From contig JAHCBA010000041.1 of assembly GCA_019634625.1 (NCBI GenBank), positions 1 to 60,485 on the forward strand: a DNA stretch of 60,485 nucleotides, written 5' to 3'. Shown in pieces: positions 36,924 to 45,162 of this stretch. Each line of letters opens with the position of its first letter. Positions within the stretch are counted from its first letter, which is position 1. The translations under genes and the position numbers were made by a program. The stretch comes from Verrucomicrobiia bacterium. Its GTDB lineage: Bacteria; Verrucomicrobiota; Verrucomicrobiia; Limisphaerales; CAIMTB01. The notes beneath the pieces are model-generated. The model saw only the letters and a program-made list of their open reading frames with translations. It was not told where the DNA came from and made no database searches.

Positions 36924-37017
36924 CACCCCGGGGTCAGATCTGTGAATTTGACACATGGAACGGCAGCACCTGAGAGGGGGGACCGAATGTCAAATTCAGA
37001 GATCTGACCCCGGGGTG
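36924..37017. repeat. 30-bp inverted repeat of GGGGTCAGATCT...TTTGACA type
   Basis: CACCCCGGGGTCAGATCT (left arm start, 36924) continues to TTTGACA at 36953 and is mirrored at 36988-37017 with a single mismatch; the spacer is 34 bases. The words GGGGTCAGATCT and AATTTGACA are familiar from REP-like repeats linked to Y1/RAYT transposases in many bacteria; that link is from memory. No transposase is nearby, so it would be a non-autonomous copy. Confidence 0.75.
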
Positions 37018-37035
37018 AAAGCCTTGAAACGCCCG

Positions 37036-37061
37036 AAACGGCGTGCATATGCACGCCGTTT
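37036..37061 (-). terminator. 26-bp perfect palindrome after flgL
   Basis: AAACGGCGTGCAT followed directly by its exact inverse. It lies 62 bases beyond the flgL stop, at the end of the flagellar cluster, and shares the core GTGCATATGCAC with the palindrome at 45108-45149. There is no classical T tract; a terminator or mRNA-end hairpin is the best guess from its position. Confidence 0.5.
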
Positions 37062-37122
37062 GCGTCCATTTCCGTCCATTTGCAGCGCCTCCTTCCCCCA
37101 TCCCGCCACCCCGGGAACAGCC

Positions 37123-38058
37123 TCAGCGGATGTAGTCCATCAGGGACCGGCCGAGGATGGTGCCGCCGCTCTGGAGGGCGGCCTGGTAGGCGGTCTGGAC
37201 CTCGTTGAGGCGGACGAGGGTCTGGGCGAGGTCGGCGTCGGCCTCCTTGGAGATGAGTCCTTCAAGCGACTGGCTCCGCTGCTTGAGCAGGCTCTGCGAG
37301 GTTTCCAGCCGGGCCTGGACCGACGCGTTGGTGCCGAGGTGGTACACCACGCTGTCGGAGTCGGCCTCGAGGGCCGGGCGATCGACGGAGGCGATGGCGG
37401 CGACGTCCCCGGCAAGGAGATTGTCGCGAAGCGAGATCAGGTGGTTGAACAGGTCGGCGCCGGTGCGGGAATCGGTGATCAGGCCGCGCGGCCCGGTGCC
37501 GGTGGTGTTGGCGCCAAGGGTCTGGGCGGTGAGGTTCACCCCCGAGGCGATCTCGTTCTCCGCCAGCGTCGTGTTGCCGTGGTAGGTCACGCCCACGACC
37601 TTGCCTTCAGCATCGGTGACCTTGGAGAAGGGGGCGACATCGGCGCGGGTGCCGCCGAAAAGGGAGTCGCCGCGGTTGCGGGAATTGACCAGTTCGAGGG
37701 CCTGCCCGATGAGCTGGTCCACCTCGGCGGCGTAGGCCTTGAGTTCGGTGGGAGACTTGAGGCCATCGGCCAGCACGGCGATCTCGCTGGCGCGATCGAC
37801 CACCTTGCCGACGGCGCGGATGGGAGCGAAGGAGGCCGAGGCCAGCTCCTGGTTGCGGGCGACGTTGCGCAGGTACTGTCCGACCGAACTGGCCTCGCCC
37901 TGCATGTCCAGCACCCGGCGCATGGCGACGGGGTCGTCGTCCGGGGTGGTGATCCGCTGGCCGGTGGCGGCCTGGTTTTGCAGGCGGTACTGGCGGGTCG
38001 CCAGCCGGTTCAACTGGTCGATCAGCGAATTGGGGAAGGTGTTGGCGGTGACGCGCAT
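37123..38058 (-). CDS. flgL: Flagellar hook-filament junction protein FlgL (HAP3)
   Basis: A 311-residue flagellin-like protein. The N-terminus MRVTANTFPNSLIDQLNRL and the TGQRITTPDDDPVAMRRVLDMQ segment match FlgL, as does the helical C-terminus (VRLNEVQTAYQAALQSGGTILGRSLMDYIR). It links the FlgK ring to the filament outside the cell and is exported by the flagellar type III system. It is the last gene of the cluster, 54 bases after flgK. The length is normal for the family. No flagellin gene follows, so the filament gene lies elsewhere. Confidence 0.92.
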   Translation of the reverse strand: MRVTANTFPNSLIDQLNRLATRQYRLQNQAATGQRITTPDDDPVAMRRVLDMQGEASSVGQYLRNVARNQELASASFAPIRAVGKVVDRASEIAVLADGLKSPTELKAYAAEVDQLIGQALELVNSRNRGDSLFGGTRADVAPFSKVTDAEGKVVGVTYHGNTTLAENEIASGVNLTAQTLGANTTGTGPRGLITDSRTGADLFNHLISLRDNLLAGDVAAIASVDRPALEADSDSVVYHLGTNASVQARLETSQSLLKQRSQSLEGLISKEADADLAQTLVRLNEVQTAYQAALQSGGTILGRSLMDYIR

Positions 38059-38112
38059 GCGGGGAGGGCCGCGGGGCGGGCGGATGCGGAGTGGCCCGCG
38101 CCCGGTGACGGC

Positions 38113-39540
38113 CTAGCGTTTCATGTTGAGAACGGTGTCGAGCATCTGGTCCACGAGGGAGACGAGGCGCGCCGAGGCCTCGAAGGCCTTCTGGAACCGG
38201 ATCAGGTCGGTCATCTCCTCGTCCAGCGAGACGCCGCTGACGGAGTCGCGCTGCCGCAGGAGCATCGACTGGACCACATCCTGGTTGCTGAGCTGGGTGT
38301 TGACGGACGAGAGGGACTGGCCGAGCCGGGCGACGCTCTGACCGTAGTGCTGGAGAAAGGTCTGGTTGCCCAGGGCGGCGATCGGCTGGTCCCCCAGGCG
38401 GGCGAGGGCGAGGGCGACCTGGTTGTCGCCGGCGGCGCCGTCCTCTCCGCTGGCCTGGATGCGCGCGGGATCGTCGAGGAGGACCGCATTGACGCGGATC
38501 GAGGCGGCGTCGGTGCCGGTGAAGAATGCTTCGCCGGTGGTGCCGGCCAGACCGTAGCCCCCGGCATGGATGCCGTTGACCTGCGAGATCATCTCACTGG
38601 CAAGGCGTTGGATGTCACCGCGCAGGGTGGCGATGGCGCCGTCCCGTGCTTCGAGGGTGCCGTGCAGGGCGCCGCTCCCGAGACTCAGCGGGGTGCTGGA
38701 ACCCTGGGCGCGCACCAGGAGCTGTCCGTCGCCGGGATCGAAGGCCTCGAGGCGGTCGAGCACCGATGCCCCCGAGGTCATGGCGACACCGCCGATGGAG
38801 ACTTCGATCGAACCGGAGGGGAGTTCGGTGGTGGTGAAATCGACCAGGCGCCCCAGTTCCTCGAGGCGCTGCTGCCGGATGTCGCGCAGGTCATTCGCAA
38901 GGCCGCCGCCCACCTCGATGCGGATGATCTGATCGTTGAGCTTGGCGACGTCGCCGAGGAGGGTGTTGGCCGTGGACACGTCCGAGCGGACGGCGTCGTT
39001 GAGGAGGCTGTTGACGCCATCGAGCCGGGTGGAGACCTGGTTGAACTGGGTGGCGACGTTCTGGGCCTTGAGGAGAAGGACCTGGCGTTCGGCGGTGGAC
39101 GTGGGGTTGGTCGAGAGGCTGTGGAAGGCGTTGAAGAACGCGGAGAACTCCTCGGCCAGGCCGTGCTGCCCGCCCACGCCACCGGCCGCCGCCGCGCCTT
39201 CCGCGCCGCTGGTGTGGCGGTCGAGGAACTGTCCGAGATTGGCCTGGGCATACTGGAGGGCCCGCTGCTGCGAGGCGAGCGAACCCTGGACACCGCTCTC
39301 GGTGAGGATCTGGCGGTCGAGCAGCCCGTTGCGGAGCTGCACGATGGCCGTGCCCTCGGCTCCGGTGCCCTGCGGACCGAGCCCGGAGGGGATCGGGTTC
39401 GAAGTGGCAATTGAAAGCCGCTGCCGGGCGTAAGCCGGGTTGTTGACGTTGGCCAGGTTGTGCCCGGCGACTTCGGTGCCCAGCCGTTGCGTGGAGAGCG
39501 AGCGGGTGGCGAGGTTGAGCGTGCCGAAAAGTCCTAGCAT
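38113..39540 (-). CDS. flgK: Flagellar hook-associated protein FlgK (HAP1)
   Basis: A 475-residue protein with the FlgK start MLGLFGTLNLATRSLSTQRL and the rod/hook motif VAGHNLANVNNPAYARQR. FSAFFNAFHSLSTNPTSTAER is the typical mid-N segment, and the C-terminus LIRFQKAFEASARLVSLVDQMLDTVLNMK is the usual helix. It forms the first junction zone at the hook tip. It sits 14 bases after the flgN stop, which fits since FlgN is the export chaperone for FlgK and FlgL. The variable central domain is short. Confidence 0.94.
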   Translation of the reverse strand: MLGLFGTLNLATRSLSTQRLGTEVAGHNLANVNNPAYARQRLSIATSNPIPSGLGPQGTGAEGTAIVQLRNGLLDRQILTESGVQGSLASQQRALQYAQANLGQFLDRHTSGAEGAAAAGGVGGQHGLAEEFSAFFNAFHSLSTNPTSTAERQVLLLKAQNVATQFNQVSTRLDGVNSLLNDAVRSDVSTANTLLGDVAKLNDQIIRIEVGGGLANDLRDIRQQRLEELGRLVDFTTTELPSGSIEVSIGGVAMTSGASVLDRLEAFDPGDGQLLVRAQGSSTPLSLGSGALHGTLEARDGAIATLRGDIQRLASEMISQVNGIHAGGYGLAGTTGEAFFTGTDAASIRVNAVLLDDPARIQASGEDGAAGDNQVALALARLGDQPIAALGNQTFLQHYGQSVARLGQSLSSVNTQLSNQDVVQSMLLRQRDSVSGVSLDEEMTDLIRFQKAFEASARLVSLVDQMLDTVLNMKR

Positions 39541-39554
39541 GGGAGGAGGGGAAA

Positions 39555-40052
39555 TCAGCCGACCGCTTCATACCGGGCCGGCACCAGGGGATGCCGCATC
39601 GGGCGCTGGCCGTGGTCGTCGTACACCTGGGTGTCGCGCGACGGAAACAGCGTGGCGATGAAGCGCTGCATGAGTTCGAGGGAACGGGTCAGCAGGAGAT
39701 GGTTCTGGCGGGCCCGCTGCTGGACGCGGACCAGGAGCTGGTTGTTCTCGCGGATCAAGGCTTCGACCAGGGGCTGATAGTCGGACGGGAGCTGCGGGAC
39801 GATCGCGGTGATCGACGTGTCGTCGGGCTGGCGAAGGGCCCGGGCGAGGGCGGTGCGGTCATCCTCCCGGCGCGCGCGCGCCTGTTGAATGACGGCGGCC
39901 TGCATCTGGATGCTTCCGACGGTCTCGAACAGTTCGGCGCTCGCGCGCTGAATCACGAGTTCCTGCTCGCGGTCCAGCAGGGCCAGCATCTCGCCATACT
40001 GCTGCAGCTCGTCGCGGAGACCGGCGATCAGGCGTTCGAGTTGGGCAATCAT
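39555..40052 (-). CDS. flgN: Flagellar export chaperone FlgN
   Basis: A 165-residue helical cytoplasmic protein. It begins MIAQLERLIAGLRDELQQY, has the ALLDREQELVIQR segment typical of FlgN-like proteins, and a long second helix around LVEALIRENNQLLVRVQQRARQNHLLLTRSLELM. It binds FlgK and FlgL and guides them to the export gate. The family is poorly conserved, so the placement immediately before flgK and flgL, and 6 bases after flgJ, adds weight. The C-terminal 30 residues look flexible. Confidence 0.8.
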   Translation of the reverse strand: MIAQLERLIAGLRDELQQYGEMLALLDREQELVIQRASAELFETVGSIQMQAAVIQQARARREDDRTALARALRQPDDTSITAIVPQLPSDYQPLVEALIRENNQLLVRVQQRARQNHLLLTRSLELMQRFIATLFPSRDTQVYDDHGQRPMRHPLVPARYEAVG

Positions 40053-40058
40053 GGCGTA

Positions 40059-40433
40059 TCAACGATGGGGTTCGGCACCCTGAATCCCGGCGGCTCCAGG
40101 AAGACCGTCCGCCGCTGGATCGGTCCCCTTCCCCGACTCCAGCTGCACCTGCAAACTCCGCGCCAGCCCGAAGCCGCCGCTCTGGCTCATGGCGTCCGCG
40201 AGCTGGGTGTTGATCATATCCTGATAAATATCGGATGTGGCCGACTCACGGTTGAGGTCGGAGGGGATGACCGCCTTGCGCGCGTCGGTGAGCATCTGCC
40301 GGAGGAGGATCGCCTCGAACTGGCGGCAGGCCTCGGCGACCTTGTCGCCCTCGGAAAGTCCGCGGTGATGTTCGAGCCGTTCGACCGGGACGGAGGCCGG
40401 GGACGGCAGCGGGGTGAGGGCGGAGAAGGACAT
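40059..40433 (-). CDS. flgJ: FlgJ-type rod-binding protein without muramidase domain
   Basis: A 124-residue protein with only the rod-binding half of FlgJ: AEACRQFEAILLRQMLTDARK and SDIYQDMINTQLADAMSQSGGFGLARSL. The peptidoglycan-hydrolase half of the enterobacterial FlgJ is absent, as in many non-proteobacterial systems, so another enzyme must open the wall for the rod. One base separates its start from the flgI stop (40435), which suggests coupled translation. Confidence 0.88.
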   Translation of the reverse strand: MSFSALTPLPSPASVPVERLEHHRGLSEGDKVAEACRQFEAILLRQMLTDARKAVIPSDLNRESATSDIYQDMINTQLADAMSQSGGFGLARSLQVQLESGKGTDPAADGLPGAAGIQGAEPHR

Positions 40434-40434
40434 G

Positions 40435-41544
40435 TCAGCGGAGCACCAGTTCGGCCTGCAGCGCGCCGGCCTGTTTCATCGCCTGGAAGATGGCCATCAT
40501 GTCCCGCGGGGTGACCCCCAGGGCGTTCAGCGCCGAAGCCACGCGCTCGATGGTGGGCATCTCGGGCAGCGGCACCAGGGAGCCCGGCTCCTCCCTCACA
40601 CTGGTCTGAGTGCTGGGCGTGACCACCGTCTGCCCCTGCGGACTGAAGGCCGGCGGCTGCGACACATCGAGCGTCGAGGCCACCGTGATCGTGATGTTCC
40701 CGTGGGATACGGCGCAACTCGAGATCCGGATCCGCGAATTGGCCACGATGGTCCCGGTTCGCTCGTTGATGATGATGCGCGCCGGCGTGTCGGGCTGCAC
40801 TTCGAGCGCCTCCAGGCGGGCGATGAAGTCCACCGGCGATCCCTGGAGCCCAAAGGGCATCCGCACCCGCACCGTGGTCGAATCCAGGGCCGTCGCCGCT
40901 TCCGGGAACGCCTGGTTCACCGTCACCGCCAGCCGCGCCGCCGAGGTGAAGTCCGGTTCCCTAAGCAGGAGATCGATGCTGTTGTCCCGGACGATCTGGG
41001 TGGGAATCTCCCGCTCGATCAGGGCGCCCCCGATGATCTGGGCGGTGGTCGGATGGTTCTTCTGGACGGTGGCGCCGCCGCCGCCATCGGGTCCGGCGGA
41101 CAGTCCGCCCACCGAGAGCGCCCCCTGGGCCACCGCATACACCTGCCCGTCGGCGCCGACCAATGGCGTCTGGAGCAGCACCCCGCCCTGCAGGGTCTTG
41201 GCGTCCCCGAGCGAGGAGATGGTGATGTCGAGGCGGCTGCCCGGCTTCATGAACGCCGGGATGTCGGCGGTGACAAAGACCGCGGCCACATTCTTTGAGG
41301 ACAGCGTGGCGGCGGGCACGGTGATGCCATAGCGCTGCAGGAGGTTGGCCACCGTCTGCAGCGTGTACACCGGGTTCTTGTCCCCGTCCCCGGCGATCCC
41401 CGCCACCAGTCCGTACCCGACCAACTGGTTGTCGCGGGCGCCCGAGATCATGGCGATGTCCTTGACCCTCGCGCTGGCGGCCCCAAGGCCGGGAGTGGCG
41501 ATCAGGAGGGCGAGAATGGCACCCAGGCCGGCAAGACGTTTCAT
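40435..41544 (-). CDS. flgI: Flagellar P-ring protein FlgI
   Basis: A 369-residue protein with a Sec signal (MKRLAGLGAILALLIATPGLGAASA) and the FlgI signature ARVKDIAMISGARDNQLVGYGLVAGIAGDGDK. The C-terminal half has NERTGTIVANSRIRISS, LVPLPEMPTIERVASALNALGVTPRDMMAIFQAMKQAGALQAEL, all well conserved. It forms the periplasmic bushing around the rod in the peptidoglycan layer. The presence of P- and L-ring genes shows a two-membrane envelope. Start at 41544: the 20 residues upstream are not signal-like. Confidence 0.95.
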   Translation of the reverse strand: MKRLAGLGAILALLIATPGLGAASARVKDIAMISGARDNQLVGYGLVAGIAGDGDKNPVYTLQTVANLLQRYGITVPAATLSSKNVAAVFVTADIPAFMKPGSRLDITISSLGDAKTLQGGVLLQTPLVGADGQVYAVAQGALSVGGLSAGPDGGGGATVQKNHPTTAQIIGGALIEREIPTQIVRDNSIDLLLREPDFTSAARLAVTVNQAFPEAATALDSTTVRVRMPFGLQGSPVDFIARLEALEVQPDTPARIIINERTGTIVANSRIRISSCAVSHGNITITVASTLDVSQPPAFSPQGQTVVTPSTQTSVREEPGSLVPLPEMPTIERVASALNALGVTPRDMMAIFQAMKQAGALQAELVLR

Positions 41545-41548
41545 GGGA

Positions 41549-42178
41549 TCAAAAGGGGGCGACCTTGTCCCAGACCTTGGTGAACCAGCCCTTGCGCTGG
41601 GCATCGCTCACCGGGCCCTTGGAGAGGTACTGGATGGTGGCGTCGGCGACGTTGTAGCTGAACACGGTGTTGTTGGCGGTGACGTCCTCGACACGGACGA
41701 CCCCGCGCAGGATGGCCTCGGTGGTTTCGCCGCTGATCTTGGTCTGCCGCCGGCCCTCGATGACGAGGTTGTTGTTGGGCAGGACATCGACGACGCGCAC
41801 GGCGATGCGGGCGGTCATGCGTTCGGCGTTCTGCACCTGGCCACCGCCGTCGAAGGAGGTCTTGGCGGCCATGTTGACGGCCGGCAGCTTGCCGTTGTGG
41901 GTGAGCATGCCGCTGGCGGCGGGGCTGTAGAGGAAGGTGTTGATCGCGGCGTCGATCCCGCTGGATCGCGAGGTCTTGGTGCCGTTCTCCTTCGAGGCCG
42001 AGGTGCTCTCCTGGACCAGGATGGTGACGATGTCCCCGATGGCGCGGGCGCGCTTGTCGGCGAACATCGATTGCGACGTGTCGTCCTTCCAGAGGGACTG
42101 GGCGGCGACGGAAACCCCGGTGAGCGGCAGGGCTGCCGCCAGGGCGAGGCTAGTGAGGGATGAGGATGGTTTGTTCAT
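41549..42178 (-). CDS. flgH: Flagellar L-ring protein FlgH, lacking a lipobox cysteine
   Basis: A 209-residue protein. The core motifs are DDTSQSMFADKRARAIGDIVTILVQE, then NAERMTARIAVRVVDVLPNNNLVIEGRRQTKISGE and the end ISGETTEAILRGVVRVEDV, as in FlgH. It forms the outer-membrane ring around the rod. FlgH is normally a lipoprotein with L-T-G-C; here the matching place reads LPLTGVSVAAQS, with no Cys at all in the N-terminus, so it looks like a type I signal peptide. The start at 42178 overlaps the flgA end by 29 bases. An upstream start would not add a lipobox. Confidence 0.92.
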   Translation of the reverse strand: MNKPSSSLTSLALAAALPLTGVSVAAQSLWKDDTSQSMFADKRARAIGDIVTILVQESTSASKENGTKTSRSSGIDAAINTFLYSPAASGMLTHNGKLPAVNMAAKTSFDGGGQVQNAERMTARIAVRVVDVLPNNNLVIEGRRQTKISGETTEAILRGVVRVEDVTANNTVFSYNVADATIQYLSKGPVSDAQRKGWFTKVWDKVAPF

Positions 42179-43154
42179 TGAGGACCTTGCCCGCCAGTTC
42201 GCGGCGCGTGAGTTGATTCCGGACACGGATGTTTTCGCCGGGAAGACCGTCCTGCAGCGCCTCCACCTTGAGGGTGATGCTGAGCGCGCCGCTCTCCATG
42301 ACGGCCTCGACCAGTTGCCCACGGCGGATCACCGGGCGCGGACGGACCGAGCGTGCGAGGATCGGCTGCCCGGCAGCGATGTTCTCGACCAGTTCCAACG
42401 AGGGATCGCCCGGATCGAACACGCCAGGGGCACCGCGCAGGGCGAGAACGTCGCGGCGCTCGAGAATGACGGCGGCATCGGCGAGGGTCTGCCCCCGCAA
42501 CAACGGAACCTGGGCCACCGGGATCTCCCGCCAGATGCGGGCCGAGGCGGCCACCTGCCAGTTGCCGAGCCGTTCGGAGCCGCTCCACAGTTCGAACCGG
42601 ATGAAGAAGCTGGTCCCCGGCCCGGTGGCAGGCAGATCGACGATCTGAAGGGTGACCCCTTCGTCGGGAACCGGCAGCGAGGACCATGGGCGCGAAAGTC
42701 GAAGGTCCAGTTCGCCCCTCTCCTTCACATACTCGTCCTGCACAAGGGTGCGCAACCGCTCCCGGATCTCGATCTCGTCCATCGATCGCGAACGGCGGGT
42801 GACCCGCACGCGGTCCGCCCCGACCCATTGGGTGGGGTCCAGATCGGGGGCGTGCTGGCGCAGCCAGGCGTTCACATGGGCGCGGGACAGCATGGCGACC
42901 TGACCGAAGGGCGGTGCGGCAGCGACGCGGACATGCGGCAGATCGACGGGCGGAACCGTGCTGACCACCTGGGACAGATAGATGCCGTCCCCACTCACCT
43001 CGGCCATTCGCGGGAGTGTCAGGACCGGGTTCGTCGCCCAAAGCGCCCCCAGCGACGCCCAGGCGAAGCCGAGTCCGACAAACCACGGACAGGCGCTCCG
43101 GGAAACGGACGGGCCGACGACGGGTGGCTGGGCGATGGACCGCGGATCAGGCAT
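42150..43154 (-). CDS. flgA: P-ring assembly chaperone FlgA
   Basis: A 334-residue protein, longer than most FlgA. It has an N-terminal hydrophobic segment (WFVGLGFAWASLGALWA) and a C-terminal SAF-like domain: IPVAQVPLLRGQTLADAAVILERRDV, the PILARSVRPRPVIRRGQLVEAVMESGALSITLKVEALQDG segment, then GENIRVRNQLTRRELAGKVLNEQT. This is the standard FlgA ending. It escorts FlgI in the periplasm. It sits between flgG and flgH, and its last 29 bases overlap flgH in another frame. Confidence 0.9.
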   Translation of the reverse strand: MPDPRSIAQPPVVGPSVSRSACPWFVGLGFAWASLGALWATNPVLTLPRMAEVSGDGIYLSQVVSTVPPVDLPHVRVAAAPPFGQVAMLSRAHVNAWLRQHAPDLDPTQWVGADRVRVTRRSRSMDEIEIRERLRTLVQDEYVKERGELDLRLSRPWSSLPVPDEGVTLQIVDLPATGPGTSFFIRFELWSGSERLGNWQVAASARIWREIPVAQVPLLRGQTLADAAVILERRDVLALRGAPGVFDPGDPSLELVENIAAGQPILARSVRPRPVIRRGQLVEAVMESGALSITLKVEALQDGLPGENIRVRNQLTRRELAGKVLNEQTILIPH

Positions 43155-43170
43155 CGTGATGGGGGATGGG

Positions 43171-43953
43171 TTAGCGACGGAGGTTGTTGCTGAGCTGCAT
43201 CATCTCGTCGGCGGCCTGGACCGCCTTCGAGTTCACTTCGTAAGCCCGCTGGGCGACGATCATCTTCACCATCTCCTCGACCACCTTGACGTTGGACATC
43301 TCGAGGTAGCCCTGCTGGAGATCGCCGAAGCCGTTCTCGCCCGGATTGCCGATCTCGGCGGCGCCCGAGGCCGCCGTTTCGCGGTAAAGGTTCCGGCCCA
43401 TGTTCTCGAGTCCGGCGGGATTGGCGAAGCGCACCAGTTGCACGCGGAAGTTCTGGGCCCCGTTGGCGCCCTGCGTGGTGACCTCGCCGCTGGGGGAGAT
43501 GGAAATGGAGGTGGTCCCCGGGGGGATCGGCTGGAAGCCGCCCTGGAGCACAAGACCGTCGCTGGTGGTGATGCGGCTGTCCGCCGCCAGCTTGAAGGCG
43601 CCGTCCCGCGTGTAGGCCCGTGTGCCGTCGGGAAGCTGCACCTCGAAGAATCCGTCGCCCTGGATGGCCACGTCGAGGCGTTCGCCCGTCTGCGTGAGTT
43701 CGCCGGTCGTGAAGATCTTGGCCGTGGCCACGGGTTGGGCGCCATGCCCGATCTGGATCCCGGTCGGCAACTGGTTGCCGGCCCCCTGCTCGGCTCCCGC
43801 GGCGCGCGCCGTCTGGTAGAGCAGATCCTGAAACTCGATCTTGCTCTTCTTGAAGCCGGTGGTGTTGACGTTCGCCAGGTTGTTGGCGATGACGTCGAGA
43901 TTGAGCTGCTGGGACTGCATCCCGGCCGCGGAGGAATAGAGGGCACGCAACAT
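43171..43953 (-). CDS. flgG: Flagellar distal rod protein FlgG
   Basis: A 260-residue axial protein of normal FlgG length. It begins MLRALYSSAAGMQSQQLNLDVIANNLANVNTTGFKKSKIEFQDLLYQ, the FlgG signature. The middle has LDVAIQGDGFFEVQLPDGTRAYTRDGAFKL, and the C-terminus NVKVVEEMVKMIVAQRAYEVNSKAVQAADEMM is the conserved helix. It polymerises as the distal rod that passes through the P and L rings. It follows flgF by 20 bases, as in most flgFG pairs. Confidence 0.95.
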   Translation of the reverse strand: MLRALYSSAAGMQSQQLNLDVIANNLANVNTTGFKKSKIEFQDLLYQTARAAGAEQGAGNQLPTGIQIGHGAQPVATAKIFTTGELTQTGERLDVAIQGDGFFEVQLPDGTRAYTRDGAFKLAADSRITTSDGLVLQGGFQPIPPGTTSISISPSGEVTTQGANGAQNFRVQLVRFANPAGLENMGRNLYRETAASGAAEIGNPGENGFGDLQQGYLEMSNVKVVEEMVKMIVAQRAYEVNSKAVQAADEMMQLSNNLRR

Positions 43954-43973
43954 GGCGGGGTTCGAAGCCGGGT

Positions 43974-44720
43974 TCAGTTGGGAGTGCCGAGGTCGGAGAT
44001 GACCCGGGACATCCGCTCGTCATGCATCTGGATCAGGCGCTGGTTGGCTTCGAAGGTCCGCATCGCCGTGATCAGGTTGGCCATCTCCCCGACGACCGAG
44101 GTGTTCGCGCCCTCGATCCAGCCCTGCCGGACCGTGGACTCGGCAGCCTCCCGCCCCGCCAGCCCCGGATCGCCACCCAGGAACAGCCCGCCACTCAGCG
44201 GCTTCAACAGCGAGGGATCGTTGAACTCCGTGATCCGCAGCCGCCCCTTCATGTCCACGCCCTGACTCACCTCACCCGTGGCCGCGATCGACAACGGTGC
44301 CGGGTTGTCGAGATCGAGCTGGATCGGTCCGCCATCCCCGAGGACAGCGTAACCCTGCTTCGTCACCAACTGCCCCTGGGCACTCCAACGGAACTCCCCG
44401 TCCCGCGTGAAGGCCGAAGTCCCGTTGGGAAGCTGCACCTCGAAGAAGCCCCGCCCGTCGATGGCCGCATCCGTCGGCGACCCGGTGTACCGCAGCTCGC
44501 CCGCCTGGAACGACGTCACGGCCCGCGCCTGGGGCAACTGGAAGGTTCCCGAAACCGGCGCCGGTCCGGCAATGGCCTGGCCCGCCTGGACCGCGGAGAA
44601 GGAAATCTCCTGCTTCTTGTATCCGGGCACCCCGCTCGATGCCAGGTTCTGGGCGATCATCTCCTGCCATCGATCCGTCGCGTTCAGCGCAGAGGCCGCA
44701 TGGTACAGGCTGACATTCAT
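43974..44720 (-). CDS. flgF: Flagellar proximal rod protein FlgF
   Basis: A 248-residue rod protein related to FlgG. It has the N-terminal helix MNVSLYHAASALNATDRWQEMIAQNLASSGVPGYKKQEISF, DAAIDGRGFFEVQLPNGTSAFTRDGEF in the middle and the C-terminal helix ANTSVVGEMANLITAMRTFEANQRLIQMHDERM. The motif ASSGVPGYKK differs from the usual ANVNTTGFK but is within the range of FlgF. It is the first gene of the flgFGAHIJNKL block, preceded by tandem repeats and a palindrome. The ATG at 44720 is chosen; a GTG 12 bases upstream is possible. Confidence 0.9.
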   Translation of the reverse strand: MNVSLYHAASALNATDRWQEMIAQNLASSGVPGYKKQEISFSAVQAGQAIAGPAPVSGTFQLPQARAVTSFQAGELRYTGSPTDAAIDGRGFFEVQLPNGTSAFTRDGEFRWSAQGQLVTKQGYAVLGDGGPIQLDLDNPAPLSIAATGEVSQGVDMKGRLRITEFNDPSLLKPLSGGLFLGGDPGLAGREAAESTVRQGWIEGANTSVVGEMANLITAMRTFEANQRLIQMHDERMSRVISDLGTPN

Positions 44721-44937
44721 CCGCCATCCCACTTAGCAGCCGGCGTGCCATCGTCGGAAGCGGCCCATTCCGGCCCGAATCCCGCTCCCCAAGGCGTCTC
44801 CCTGGCAATTCCTTCCGCGTCCGCCGGTCGATTCTGCCGGGAACCCACCGTCTTCCCGCGGCACCCGGCAGGGTTGTCCCTCCAAGCCCTGCCCTTGAAA
44901 CGGCGTGGGAACGCAGGGGGGCGGCGTGCGCGCCAGA

Positions 44938-45107
44938 GACTCAAGGGACCCAAGGGACCCAAGGGACCCAAGGGACTCAAGGGACCCAAGGGACTCAAGG
45001 GACCCAAGGGACTCAAGGGACTCAAGGGACTCAAGGGACTCAAAGGACTCAAGGGACTCAAAGGACTCAAGGGACTCAAAGGACTCAAAGGACCCAAGGG
45101 ACCCAAG
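44938..45107. repeat. 9-bp tandem repeat GGGACYCAA, about 19 units
   Basis: About 19 units of GGGACCCAA, GGGACTCAA or AGGACTCAA run without interruption up to the palindrome at 45108. It lies between flgF and the motB-side genes, about 220 bases upstream of flgF. The frames through it give artificial Gly-Pro-Lys-like or Arg-Asp-Ser-like peptides and are not taken as genes. Confidence 0.9.
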
Positions 45108-45149
45108 AACGACGCAAACTTCGTGCATATGCACGAAGTTTGCGTCGTT
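45108..45149 (-). terminator. 42-bp perfect palindrome after the motB-side genes
   Basis: Twenty-one base pairs match exactly around the centre of GTGCATATGCAC. It starts 13 bases beyond the stop codon of the small CGCG-protein gene on the minus strand. It shares its 12-base core with the palindrome after flgL. Without a T tract it is not a textbook intrinsic terminator, but both copies lie just after the last gene of a flagellar block. Confidence 0.55.
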
Positions 45150-45162
45150 TTCTGAACCGATC

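Noticed and set aside
44022-45155. A frame giving a collagen-like Gly-Pro-Lys / Gly-Leu-Lys repeat
   Set aside because: The peptide comes only from the 9-bp tandem DNA repeat; the rest is antisense to flgF and there is no start signal.
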